DNA of 5,992 nucleotides from NCBI GenBank assembly GCA_001800945.1, contig MGWJ01000194.1:1-5992 (forward strand). Reading direction: 5' to 3'. Below, piece by piece: positions 1-4,947 of the stretch. Source of the DNA: Flavobacteria bacterium RIFCSPLOWO2_12_FULL_31_7 (GTDB lineage: Bacteria > Bacteroidota > Bacteroidia > Flavobacteriales > Flavobacteriaceae). The notes under the pieces were generated by a model, which worked only from the letters and a program-made list of their open reading frames with translations, was not told the DNA's origin and did no database searches. The translations under genes and the position numbers were made by a program. How positions within the stretch are numbered: the stretch's first letter is position 1; the number at the start of each line of letters is the position of its first letter.

Positions 1-1
1 C

Positions 2-805
2 TACATTAAAATAAATGATCAAAAATTCAATGCTAAATACACAAATAATTCAATAAAACTAGATTTTAGAGAATTACTTTTTTCATTCGAAAATAACTAT
101 TTATTAATTCAAGAAAAAGGTGATAACAAAATCCAAATTCTATCAAAAAAAGAAGATTTTCTAAATAAAAACATTGAATTCAAATCAAATATTGAAATAA
201 GAAATCAAGATACACTTTACATTTCAAATGAAATTTATAAACCACAATTTAATAACGAGCTAACATTTGAAGATTTTTTAAGAAAAAATATTTCGAAATA
301 TACATCAGAATCTACAAAAAATAATTTATTCAAATCAGAATTTGTTTTAACAAAAGAAGGAAAAATTAAAGATATTAAAATTTTGAGCGGAATTTCAAAA
401 TCATTTGATAACGAATTTATCATCGCATTAAATAAAGCTGAAATATATTTCAAGAATGAAAGTGGTAAAGACTTTTTGATAAAACATAACTTTAACTTTT
501 TTCAAATGTATAAAGGTCTAACTGAAAAAATAGAGAAAGAGTTTTATTCAATTCTTCAAAAAGGAAATTTACATTTTGAAAATAATGAATTTGATAAAGC
601 AATAAACGAATACGAAAAACTTAACATTATGGAATTAGATTCTATAAAAGAAAGATTAGGTTTTTTATACAGTGAGGCTTTTGTTAATTTAGGAATTTCA
701 TATTTGGCTGTAAATAAAAATGATGAGGCTTGTAATTCATTTTTAAAAGTTGGTGATTTAAGAAATTTTAAAGTTCGAAATTATATAATTGACTTTTGTA
801 AATAA
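2..805 (+). CDS. TonB C-terminal-like domain plus TPR protein, 5' end outside window
   Basis: The reading frame is open from the left edge to the TAA at 803-805, giving 267 visible residues, so the true start lies upstream. Residues about 108-168 read like a TonB C-terminal domain: a strand FVLTKEGKIKDIKIL, then a helix SFDNEFIIALNKA, then an NESGKDFLIKHNFNF strand. This matches the family pattern of a strand with GkI.d..vl, a 'd.E.i.al' helix and a 'nGk.v' strand. Residues about 180-253 look like two tetratricopeptide repeats (KGNLHFENNEFDKAINEYEKL and NLGISYLAVNKNDEACNSF). Such proteins usually act at the envelope or as protein-interaction scaffolds, but the export signal would lie off the window. 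The gene stops 6 bases before the left tag of the first repeat, as expected for a cassette gene. The TTG at 383 is only an internal codon. Domain assignment is by eye and the biological role is unknown. Confidence 0.75.
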   Translation, partial: YIKINDQKFNAKYTNNSIKLDFRELLFSFENNYLLIQEKGDNKIQILSKKEDFLNKNIEFKSNIEIRNQDTLYISNEIYKPQFNNELTFEDFLRKNISKYTSESTKNNLFKSEFVLTKEGKIKDIKILSGISKSFDNEFIIALNKAEIYFKNESGKDFLIKHNFNFFQMYKGLTEKIEKEFYSILQKGNLHFENNEFDKAINEYEKLNIMELDSIKERLGFLYSEAFVNLGISYLAVNKNDEACNSFLKVGDLRNFKVRNYIIDFCK

Positions 806-818
806 AAAAACTACACAC

Positions 819-943
819 AACACACGTTTGGCGCAATTGCGAATTTTGTGGTAAATTCACGTTCACTTTTCGCAAGAAATATTATCTTTGATAGAAAATA
901 AATCGTTCCGAAGCTCGCAACTGACGCCAAGCGTGGGAACGTT
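819..943 (+). repeat. Cassette-type structured repeat, copy 1 (R1)
   Basis: This 125-bp copy runs from AAC (819-821) to GTT (941-943). The outer stem pairs 823-833 (CACGTTTGGCG) with 925-935 (CGCCAAGCGTG), 11 pairs including one G-T. The inner stem pairs 837-842 (TTGCGA) with 915-920. The left side has one base between AAC and the stem, while the right side has five (GGAAC, 936-940), an asymmetry shared by all copies. Inside is a TTTC-GCAA-GAAA hairpin (868-879) and a TATCTTTG box (883-890). The left tag 812-818 (TACACAC) belongs to the preceding gene unit and the right tag 944-950 (AACTGTT) to the following one. The layout resembles an integron attC site without its exact consensus. Confidence 0.93.
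883..890 (+). promoter_or_regulatory. Possible promoter -7 box inside repeat R1
   Basis: TATCTTTG fits the Bacteroidota -7 consensus TAnnTTTG. The -33 position, 18 bases upstream, holds only GTTC (861-864), a weak match to TTG. Transcription would begin near 897 and serve the gene starting at 979. The same box recurs in R2 and R3. It could instead be conserved for folding, because TATC-TTT-GATA is itself a small hairpin. Confidence 0.45.
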
Positions 944-978
944 AACTGTTATTTTCTCCGAACGAAATGTAAAAAAAA

Positions 979-1686
979 ATGAATAATCGAAATATAATAA
1001 TTTTATTTCTACTCTTTTTCTCATTTTCATATTCACAAACAGATATGGAAATAGATTTCTATCAAGAAAACCCTAATGTGAATTTATTTGCTTTTATTGG
1101 CGAAAAAATTTCAATTGAAGAATTTGATCCAAACAATACAGAAGAAAAAAAAATAGAAATTGACAAAGAAACTGGCGATACAATTTTTCGAAAATCTTAT
1201 GTTATGGACAGAGCTTTTAAATTAAAATATAAAGTTCTTAAAAATTTATATAATGATTTGAAATCTGACACTATTGAGTTTGTTGCTTATGACCATTATG
1301 GAAAACCAAATTTTGCTGAATTTAAAAATGTTATTTTATACATTTCAAAAAGTCAAGATGAAAAATATTATTTTCATCGAAAGTATCAATACAATGAAAT
1401 ACATAAAACAAAAAATAAAGAATGGATTGGACTACTTAATTTTGGTAGTGTTTATAGAATAGAAGAAGGATTAAAGTTGAACTTAAAAGAGATAAAACTT
1501 GATAAATCAGTCTATGTAGATTTAAAAGATATTCCAAAACGAAATATTGAGTTATTATATCCAAAACCCTTTTTTAAAATTAATAAAAATAAAGCAATAC
1601 CCATTCTTGGTTTTCCAATCAAAGACTTAATAGAATATAAAGTAAAAAACTTAATCGAAGAAGATAAGCAACTCATTAAAAAATAA
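979..1686 (+). CDS. Secreted or periplasmic protein of unknown function
   Basis: This 235-residue protein starts with a clear type I signal peptide: positively charged NNR, a hydrophobic core IIILFLLFFSF, and a likely cut after SYS before Q20. The mature part is rich in Lys, Glu, Asp, Phe and Tyr, with alternating beta-like stretches (for example FAEFKNVILYISKSQDEKYYF) and no membrane helix, lipobox or catalytic motif that I recognise. The C-terminal third (YVDLKDIPKRNIELLYPKPFFKINKNKAIPILGFP) resembles nothing I can name. The ATG at 979 is preceded by an A-run rather than a Shine-Dalgarno sequence, and lies 35 bases after the repeat. The stop at 1684-1686 is 4 bases from the next repeat's tag. 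It is the only gene of unit A, probably transcribed from within R1. Confidence 0.88.
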   Translation: MNNRNIIILFLLFFSFSYSQTDMEIDFYQENPNVNLFAFIGEKISIEEFDPNNTEEKKIEIDKETGDTIFRKSYVMDRAFKLKYKVLKNLYNDLKSDTIEFVAYDHYGKPNFAEFKNVILYISKSQDEKYYFHRKYQYNEIHKTKNKEWIGLLNFGSVYRIEEGLKLNLKEIKLDKSVYVDLKDIPKRNIELLYPKPFFKINKNKAIPILGFPIKDLIEYKVKNLIEEDKQLIKK

Positions 1687-1697
1687 AAACAACAGTT

Positions 1698-1821
1698 AAC
1701 AGGCGTTTGGCAAGATTGCGAATTTTGTAGTAAATTCGGGTTTATTTCTCGCAAGAAATTTTATCTTTGATAGAAAATAATCGGTTCCGAAGTTCGCAAC
1801 CTCGCCAAGCGCCGGAACGTT
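1698..1821 (+). repeat. Cassette-type structured repeat, copy 2 (R2)
   Basis: This 124-bp copy runs from AAC (1698-1700) to GTT (1819-1821). The outer stem pairs 1702-1711 (GGCGTTTGGC) with 1804-1813 (GCCAAGCGCC). A 4 x 4 internal loop (AAGA/CCTC) follows, then the inner stem 1716-1722 (TTGCGAA) with 1793-1799. The right spacer GGAAC is at 1814-1818. Compared with R1, the base of the outer stem changed from CACG/CGTG to GGCG/CGCC on both sides, which preserves pairing. The left tag is AACAGTT (1691-1697) and the right tag is ACCAGTA (1822-1828). The internal hairpin is TTTCT-CGCA-AGAAA (1745-1758). Confidence 0.93.
1762..1769 (+). promoter_or_regulatory. Possible promoter -7 box inside repeat R2
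   Basis: TATCTTTG matches TAnnTTTG and sits 73 bases before the start codon at 1843. The -33 region is GGGTTT (1738-1743), without a proper TTG. The leader between the repeat and the gene is only 21 bases, too short for a full promoter. That makes a promoter within the repeat plausible. Confidence 0.45.
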
Positions 1822-1842
1822 ACCAGTAATACTAAACCAAAA

Positions 1843-2358
1843 ATGCGCAAAAAGAAAACTGAAATATTAATTGTAACAATCCTCTGGATATTTTTAATAA
1901 TATCAATAATTTATAATCCAAATTTAAGAATTCAATCTTACTTTGGAATAATAAGCCTTACGATTGTTTCAATTGCTCTTGCTTTGAAAAAAAGAGATAT
2001 GAGTTTAGGAATATTAGTATTTATATTAACTCTTTCTACTTTTGATTTTATAAAGTTCGGTAATGCTTTTGATGCAAGAATTGGTATTTTCCATTTATTG
2101 CCTTTAGTATTATTATTAGTTTTAATCATTACAAGATTGGGCGAATTGATGAGCTTAAAAGAAAAATGGTTTGGAGAAGAGCCAGAGGAATTAGAAAAAG
2201 CAAAAGAAAATAAAATTGCAATTTTCAAACGTGAATTTCAAAATCTATCATCAGAAGAATTGATCAGAAGAGAAAATAATTATAAATTAGTTGATGAAGC
2301 GAAGATAGCGATTAAACAAATTTTAGAAGAACGAAACGAAACAAAAGATATTTACTAA
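1843..2358 (+). CDS. Four-helix inner-membrane protein of unknown function
   Basis: The 171-residue product begins MRKKKTE, a positive-inside N terminus. It has four hydrophobic stretches at about residues 8-24, 33-48, 54-70 and 82-96. A charged cytoplasmic tail of about 70 residues follows, predicted largely helical (EEPEELEKAKENK, then SSEELIRRENNYKLVDEAKIAI... and KQILEER). The tail motif 'ss.EeLi....n..lv.eA..Ai..iLeER' is reminiscent of C-terminal tails of other small Bacteroidota membrane proteins, which I recall but cannot verify. No enzymatic motif is visible. The ATG at 1843 is 22 bases after GTT of R2, and the stop is 8 bases from the left tag of R3, the compact packing of a cassette gene. 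Confidence 0.88.
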   Translation: MRKKKTEILIVTILWIFLIISIIYNPNLRIQSYFGIISLTIVSIALALKKRDMSLGILVFILTLSTFDFIKFGNAFDARIGIFHLLPLVLLLVLIITRLGELMSLKEKWFGEEPEELEKAKENKIAIFKREFQNLSSEELIRRENNYKLVDEAKIAIKQILEERNETKDIY

Positions 2359-2373
2359 GTAAGTACTACTGGT

Positions 2374-2497
2374 AACAGGCATTTGGCAAGATTGCGAATT
2401 TTGTAGTAAATTCACGTTTACATTTCGCAAGAAATTTTATCTTTGATAGAAAATAATCATTTCCGAAGTTCGCAACCTCGCCAAGCGCCGGAACGTT
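2374..2497 (+). repeat. Cassette-type structured repeat, copy 3 (R3)
   Basis: This 124-bp copy is nearly identical to R2. The outer stem is 2378-2387 (GGCATTTGGC) with 2480-2489 (GCCAAGCGCC), with one A/C mismatch where R2 has G-C. The inner stem is 2392-2398 with 2469-2475 (TTGCGAA/TTCGCAA). The right spacer GGAAC is at 2490-2494 and the internal hairpin is ATTTC-GCAA-GAAAT (2422-2435). The left tag is TACTGGT (2367-2373) and the right tag is GTAGGCA (2498-2504). Confidence 0.93.
2438..2445 (+). promoter_or_regulatory. Possible promoter -7 box inside repeat R3
   Basis: TATCTTTG matches TAnnTTTG. Before the IS30 element arrived it would have been about 130 bases from the unit C gene. Now it faces the transposase gene starting at 2569. 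The -33 element is poor (GTTT, 2416-2419). Confidence 0.42.
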
Positions 2498-2568
2498 GTA
2501 GGCAATTTTGGCGCAGAATCAAGAATCTAACGCAATTTTAAGACAAAAAAATAACTTAAAATTGTATT

Positions 2569-3570
2569 ATGAAAACAACCTACAAAAGACTAAATCGAAA
2601 CCATAGAATTGAGATTGAAAAACTAATTGCTCTTGGTAAAAATCAAAAGCAAATAGCCTCTACTCTATCGGTTCATCCAAGTACTATTTCCAGAGAACTA
2701 AAAAGAGTAAAAAAAGGATCGTATCAGAACTTAAAAGCGGAAGTAAATTTTGTCCATAATCTTCTCGATAGAAGACTTGGAAAAACTAAAATTGAAAGTA
2801 ATCCGAAACTCAAAAATTTTGTATATTCACATCTTGAATTACATTGGTCACCACAACAAATTTCTAATGCTTTAAAACAGTTTTATCCGTTCGATCCAAC
2901 CATGCAAATATCTCATGAAAGTATATATTATCACATCTATGTTCAACCTAAAAAAGAGGTCGAAAAACTACTCATTTCCCAACTACGTCAAAAACGAAAT
3001 TACAGAGGAAACGTACGTCGTGGTGCCGATAAAAGAACAACAATAAAAGACCCAATTCGTATTGATGAAAGACCTGAAGAAGTACTCACTCGTGAAATAC
3101 CAGGACACTGGGAAGGCGACCTAGTACTAGGTAAGAACAGAGAAAGTGCCATTGGAACATTAGTAGAAAGAACTACTCGATTTTTAATCATTGTACCATT
3201 AAAAAAGAAAGATGCAACATCGGTCAGAAAAGCTTTTGAAAAAGCATTTGCAAACATCCCAAAACATTTAAAATTATCCCTGACTTATGACAACGGAACA
3301 GAGATGGCTCAACACAAATTATTCACTAAAAACTCCAAAGTAAAAGTTTATTTTGCACACCCATATTCCCCTTGGGAAAGACCAACTAATGAAAATACAA
3401 ACGGACTTATTAGAGATTATTTCCCTAAAGGAACTGACTTCAATTTAGTAACTAAAAAAGAACTAAACGAAGTCCAAAATCAACTCAATGGAAGACCTAG
3501 AAAAATACTAGAATATGAATCGCCATTAAACACTATTTCAAGGTTATATATGAACCAAAATTTTATTTAA
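2569..3570 (+). CDS. IS30-family transposase
   Basis: This intact 333-residue DDE transposase moves the surrounding element. The N terminus has the helix-turn-helix typical of IS30 (residues about 5-46, KNQKQIASTLSVHPSTISRE), which binds the terminal repeats. The catalytic core holds all three acidic residues: D184 in GHWEGDLV, D241 in TYDNGTE and E275 in PTNENTNGLIRDYFPKGTD, with 33 residues between the second Asp and the Glu. The ENTNG..R.YFPKGT motif is diagnostic for the family. The ATG at 2569 gives normal family length and there is no frameshift. The protein looks functional, suggesting recent insertion. It sits between R3 and the unit C gene and is not part of the cassette content proper. 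Confidence 0.97.
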   Translation: MKTTYKRLNRNHRIEIEKLIALGKNQKQIASTLSVHPSTISRELKRVKKGSYQNLKAEVNFVHNLLDRRLGKTKIESNPKLKNFVYSHLELHWSPQQISNALKQFYPFDPTMQISHESIYYHIYVQPKKEVEKLLISQLRQKRNYRGNVRRGADKRTTIKDPIRIDERPEEVLTREIPGHWEGDLVLGKNRESAIGTLVERTTRFLIIVPLKKKDATSVRKAFEKAFANIPKHLKLSLTYDNGTEMAQHKLFTKNSKVKVYFAHPYSPWERPTNENTNGLIRDYFPKGTDFNLVTKKELNEVQNQLNGRPRKILEYESPLNTISRLYMNQNFI

Positions 3571-3612
3571 AAAATGACAATTATTCAAAAAAATAACGTA
3601 GTTTTATTCTCG

Positions 3613-3639
3613 AATTTTGAAACCAAATCATTCAAAATT
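3613..3639 (+). other. Hairpin downstream of the transposase gene
   Basis: AATTTTGAA (3613-3621) pairs with TTCAAAATT (3631-3639) around a 9-base loop, extendable outward by a G-T and a C-G pair. It lies 42 bases after the transposase stop, inside the IS. It is not followed by a T-run, so it is at best a weak terminator. It could equally limit read-through into the element. Confidence 0.35.
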
Positions 3640-3750
3640 TGGTGCAAAAATACGGGAAATAAAACGGTAAAGTTTAAAACCAAAAAATTGCGCTAGAAAC
3701 TTGAAACCACCTGGAAACCGAAAAACCGAACATCAAATTAAACAAATCTA

Positions 3751-4071
3751 ATGACTGACTTTAAACTTTGGCTTGAATTTGAACACGCAGATTTTACAGA
3801 TTCTGATATGGAAAATGAATTCTGCAATATTAGCGTTGATTTGCCAAATGGTAAACATTACGGAATAAATGTTTGGACTTATAAGTTTTTAGAAACGGCA
3901 AAAGAAACTGATGAAAAAAGTGGAGAAAATCTAAATGGTTTATATCAAATTGCGCCTGATTTATTTGTTAAAGAACTTACAAGAGAATGTATTGAAAGAA
4001 CTATAACAGATTTACTAAAAAATGGGAATTTAGAAGATGTTTTAAATCCAAGTGTTCTTGAAAAAAAATAA
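3751..4071 (+). CDS. Small acidic soluble protein of unknown function (unit C gene)
   Basis: This 106-residue protein has no signal peptide or membrane segment. The first part (FKLWLEFEHADF, then EFCNISVDLPNGKHYGINVWTYKFLETA) looks like a beta-rich module with a beta hairpin at LPNGKHYGINVW. The second part (PDLFVKELTRECIERTITDLLKNGNLEDVL) is helical. The composition is acidic at the N terminus. I do not recognise a named family; small proteins of this shape include many immunity-like and cassette-borne unknowns, but nothing here proves that. The stop lies 3 bases before the left tag of R4. The IS30 element now separates it from the R3 promoter candidate, and I see no TAnnTTTG box between 3571 and 3750, so its expression may have been lost or changed. 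Confidence 0.85.
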   Translation: MTDFKLWLEFEHADFTDSDMENEFCNISVDLPNGKHYGINVWTYKFLETAKETDEKSGENLNGLYQIAPDLFVKELTRECIERTITDLLKNGNLEDVLNPSVLEKK

Positions 4072-4081
4072 AACTGCCTAC

Positions 4082-4204
4082 AACAGCGGTTTGCTAAAAT
4101 GGCGACTTTTTCTTTAAAATCACGTTCACTTTTCGCAAGAAATTGTATATTAGCATCAAATAAAAAACTTACGAAGTCGCCACTTCAGCAAGCCGCGGCC
4201 CGTT
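4082..4204 (+). repeat. Cassette-type structured repeat, copy 4 (R4), divergent
   Basis: This 123-bp copy runs from AAC (4082-4084) to GTT (4202-4204). Its stems differ strongly from R1-R3 yet stay fully paired: outer 4086-4095 (GCGGTTTGCT) with 4187-4196 (AGCAAGCCGC), inner 4100-4108 (TGGCGACTT) with 4174-4182 (AAGTCGCCA), with a 4 x 4 loop between. The right spacer is GGCCC. The centre keeps CACGTTCACTTTTCGCAAG as in R1, including the TTTC-GCAA-GAAA hairpin (4131-4142), but the TATCTTTG box is gone. The left tag is TGCCTAC (4075-4081), matching the start of unit C. The right tag GGTGGCA (4205-4211) has no partner in the window. Confidence 0.9.
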
Positions 4205-4239
4205 GGTGGCAACACTACCAAAATTGCGCAGAAATAACA

Positions 4240-4267
4240 TTGTCATAACAATAGATTGCTATATTTG
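4240..4267 (+). promoter_or_regulatory. Promoter for the lipoprotein gene
   Basis: TTG (4240-4242) lies 17 bases before TATATTTG (4260-4267), a good match to the Bacteroidota pattern TTG-N17-19-TAnnTTTG. It sits in the interval between R4 and the start codon at 4291, giving a short leader. The lipoprotein gene therefore does not depend on the array for expression. Confidence 0.65.
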
Positions 4268-4290
4268 AAAATGTTTTAAAACAACCAACT

Positions 4291-4833
4291 ATGAAAAAAT
4301 TACTTTTTTTACTATTAATAACTTTTACTTTAAGTTGTTGCAATAATGATAATAATCCATTTTCTGGTAGCGACCAACTACCAGCAGAAACACAAACAGG
4401 TGCCAATACCGCAGGTTGTTTAATAAATGGTCAAGTTTTTATCCCGCATCAAGAAGGCTTAACTCCAGAACTTCAATGCAATTATGAATTTATTGATGGC
4501 CAATTTTATTTCACATTTAGGTTTAGCGATTTTAGAAATGGAGAAGCGAAAAGCGTCATGTTACAATCTAAAAAAACAACTTTACAAGTAAATGAAACAT
4601 ATCTATTAAACAAAAACATGTTAGACAATGGGGATTTTATGGGAGCGGGGGGAATGTATTTGCCAACACCAAGCAATATTTTCTATACTAATACAATAAA
4701 AACTGGTGAACTAAAAATTACTCACTTAGATTTATCAAATTCTATTATTTCAGGGACTTTTTGGTTTGATTCAGAAAATTCAGCTGGTGAAACTGTACAA
4801 ATACGAAGTGGTCGTTTCGACATGCACTATTAA
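4291..4833 (+). CDS. Lipoprotein of a Bacteroidota-specific family (DUF6252-like)
   Basis: The 180-residue protein begins with a lipoprotein signal MKKLLFLLLITFTLSCC, with lipidation most likely at C16 (after S15) or C17. A flexible linker (NNDNNPFSGSD) follows, then the motif LPAETQTGANTAGCLINGQVFIP (residues about 30-52). I recognise this as characteristic of a family of Flavobacteriia lipoproteins annotated DUF6252; the family number is from memory. The rest is beta-rich and ends with SNSIISGTFWFDSENSAGETVQIRSGRFDMHY, another family hallmark. It should be anchored in the outer membrane or periplasm; its function is unknown. It has its own promoter upstream and is followed after 114 bases by the secreted-protein gene. 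It lies just beyond the last repeat and is probably ordinary chromosome, not a cassette. Confidence 0.88.
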   Translation: MKKLLFLLLITFTLSCCNNDNNPFSGSDQLPAETQTGANTAGCLINGQVFIPHQEGLTPELQCNYEFIDGQFYFTFRFSDFRNGEAKSVMLQSKKTTLQVNETYLLNKNMLDNGDFMGAGGMYLPTPSNIFYTNTIKTGELKITHLDLSNSIISGTFWFDSENSAGETVQIRSGRFDMHY

Positions 4834-4860
4834 ACACGAAAACTATGAAATAAAACAACC

Positions 4861-4895
4861 AAAAAAGTAGGATTCCTATTAGATAGAAATCCTAC
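4861..4895 (-). terminator. Hairpin, terminator-like on the minus strand
   Basis: GTAGGATT (4867-4874) pairs with AATCCTAC (4888-4895), and CTAT with ATAG inside, around a 3-base loop, with one C/A mismatch. On the + strand it is preceded by six A's and has no T-run after it. Read on the minus strand, the stem is followed by TTTTTT, the form of an intrinsic terminator. It separates the lipoprotein gene from the next gene, but no minus-strand gene is visible to its right within the window. Confidence 0.5.
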
Positions 4896-4947
4896 GCAAT
4901 CAAATTAAAAAATCTTCCACAATTTTATTAATTCTAAATACAAAAGT

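Larger units (their letters stand above)
942..1819 (+). mobile_element. Cassette-like unit A (878 bp)
   Basis: The unit is defined, by analogy with integrons, from the TT of one GTT to the G of the next. It opens with GTT + AACTGTT + A + TTTT (941-955) and closes its gene part with AAAA + C + AACAGTT + AAC (1686-1700), followed by R2. The two ends pair at 14 of 15 positions, with the single A/C mismatch at the eleventh. This means the left end of the unit and the left arm of its own trailing repeat travel together, as in integron cassettes. It holds one gene (979-1686). Mobility is inferred; the end complementarity is seen directly. Confidence 0.75.
1820..2495 (+). mobile_element. Cassette-like unit B (676 bp)
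   Basis: The leading end is GTT + ACCAGTA + A + TACT (1819-1833) and the trailing end is AGTA + C + TACTGGT + AAC (2362-2376). They are complementary at 14 of 15 positions, with the same A/C mismatch as in unit A. The tag differs completely from that of unit A, so the match is unit-specific and not part of the shared repeat. The unit contains one gene (1843-2358) followed by R3. Confidence 0.75.
2526..3697 (+). mobile_element. IS30-family insertion sequence, apparently complete
   Basis: The element is about 1172 bp, normal for the IS30 family, and contains one transposase gene. Imperfect terminal inverted repeats are TCTAACGCAATTTT (2526-2539) and the reverse complement of 3684-3697 (TCTAGCGCAATTTT), 13 of 14 identical. 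AA flanks both sides (2524-2525 and 3698-3699) and fits the 2-3 bp target duplication typical of the family. Ends were found by eye, so they may be off by a few bases. Past these 14 bases the two ends diverge. Confidence 0.75.
2496..4202 (+). mobile_element. Cassette-like unit C, interrupted by an IS30 element (1707 bp)
   Basis: The leading end GTT + GTAGGCA + A + TTTT (2495-2509) is complementary to the trailing end AAAA + C + TGCCTAC + AAC (4070-4084) at 14 of 15 positions, with the A/C mismatch in the same place as in units A and B. These paired ends are now 1.5 kb apart because an insertion sequence of about 1172 bp lies in the leader. Removing the element and one copy of its 2-bp duplication leaves about 533 bp, in line with the sizes of units A and B. 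The native gene is 3751-4071. Confidence 0.72.

Noticed and set aside
383..385. TTG start codon for the first gene
   Set aside because: The frame is open to the left edge and the TonB-C-like domain begins about 20 residues before this codon, so the gene starts outside the window.
235..453. Minus-strand open frame, 72 codons
   Set aside because: It lies opposite the TonB-C/TPR coding frame, has no recognisable features, and AT-rich coding DNA often yields such shadows.
819..943. Rho-independent terminators as the sole explanation of the repeats
   Set aside because: The hairpins are far longer than terminators, have no T-run after the stem, and carry unit-specific tags that termination would not require.
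1274..1462. Plus-strand open frame, 62 codons
   Set aside because: It is out of frame inside the secreted-protein gene 979-1686, with biased composition and no domain.
1512..1754. Minus-strand open frame crossing into R2
   Set aside because: It overlaps the end of the 979-1686 gene and the repeat; no promoter or family resemblance.
1938..2228. Minus-strand open frame, 96 codons
   Set aside because: It lies antisense within the membrane protein gene; the hydrophobic pattern of the plus-strand frame is clearly the real one.
3000..3257. Minus-strand open frame, 85 codons
   Set aside because: It is a shadow of the well-conserved catalytic core of the IS30 transposase.
819..4204. CRISPR array
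   Set aside because: The repeats are about 124 bp, structured, and 0.5-1.6 kb apart with genes between them; there are no short regular spacers and no cas genes.
819..4204. Classical class 1 type or Vibrio-type integron
   Set aside because: Layout and tag logic agree, but the tags do not fit GTTRRRY/RYYYAAC, and no intI, attI or Pc is in the window. I keep the term integron-like.
4215..4406. Minus-strand open frame, 63 codons
   Set aside because: It covers the promoter and signal peptide of the lipoprotein gene and has no supporting features.
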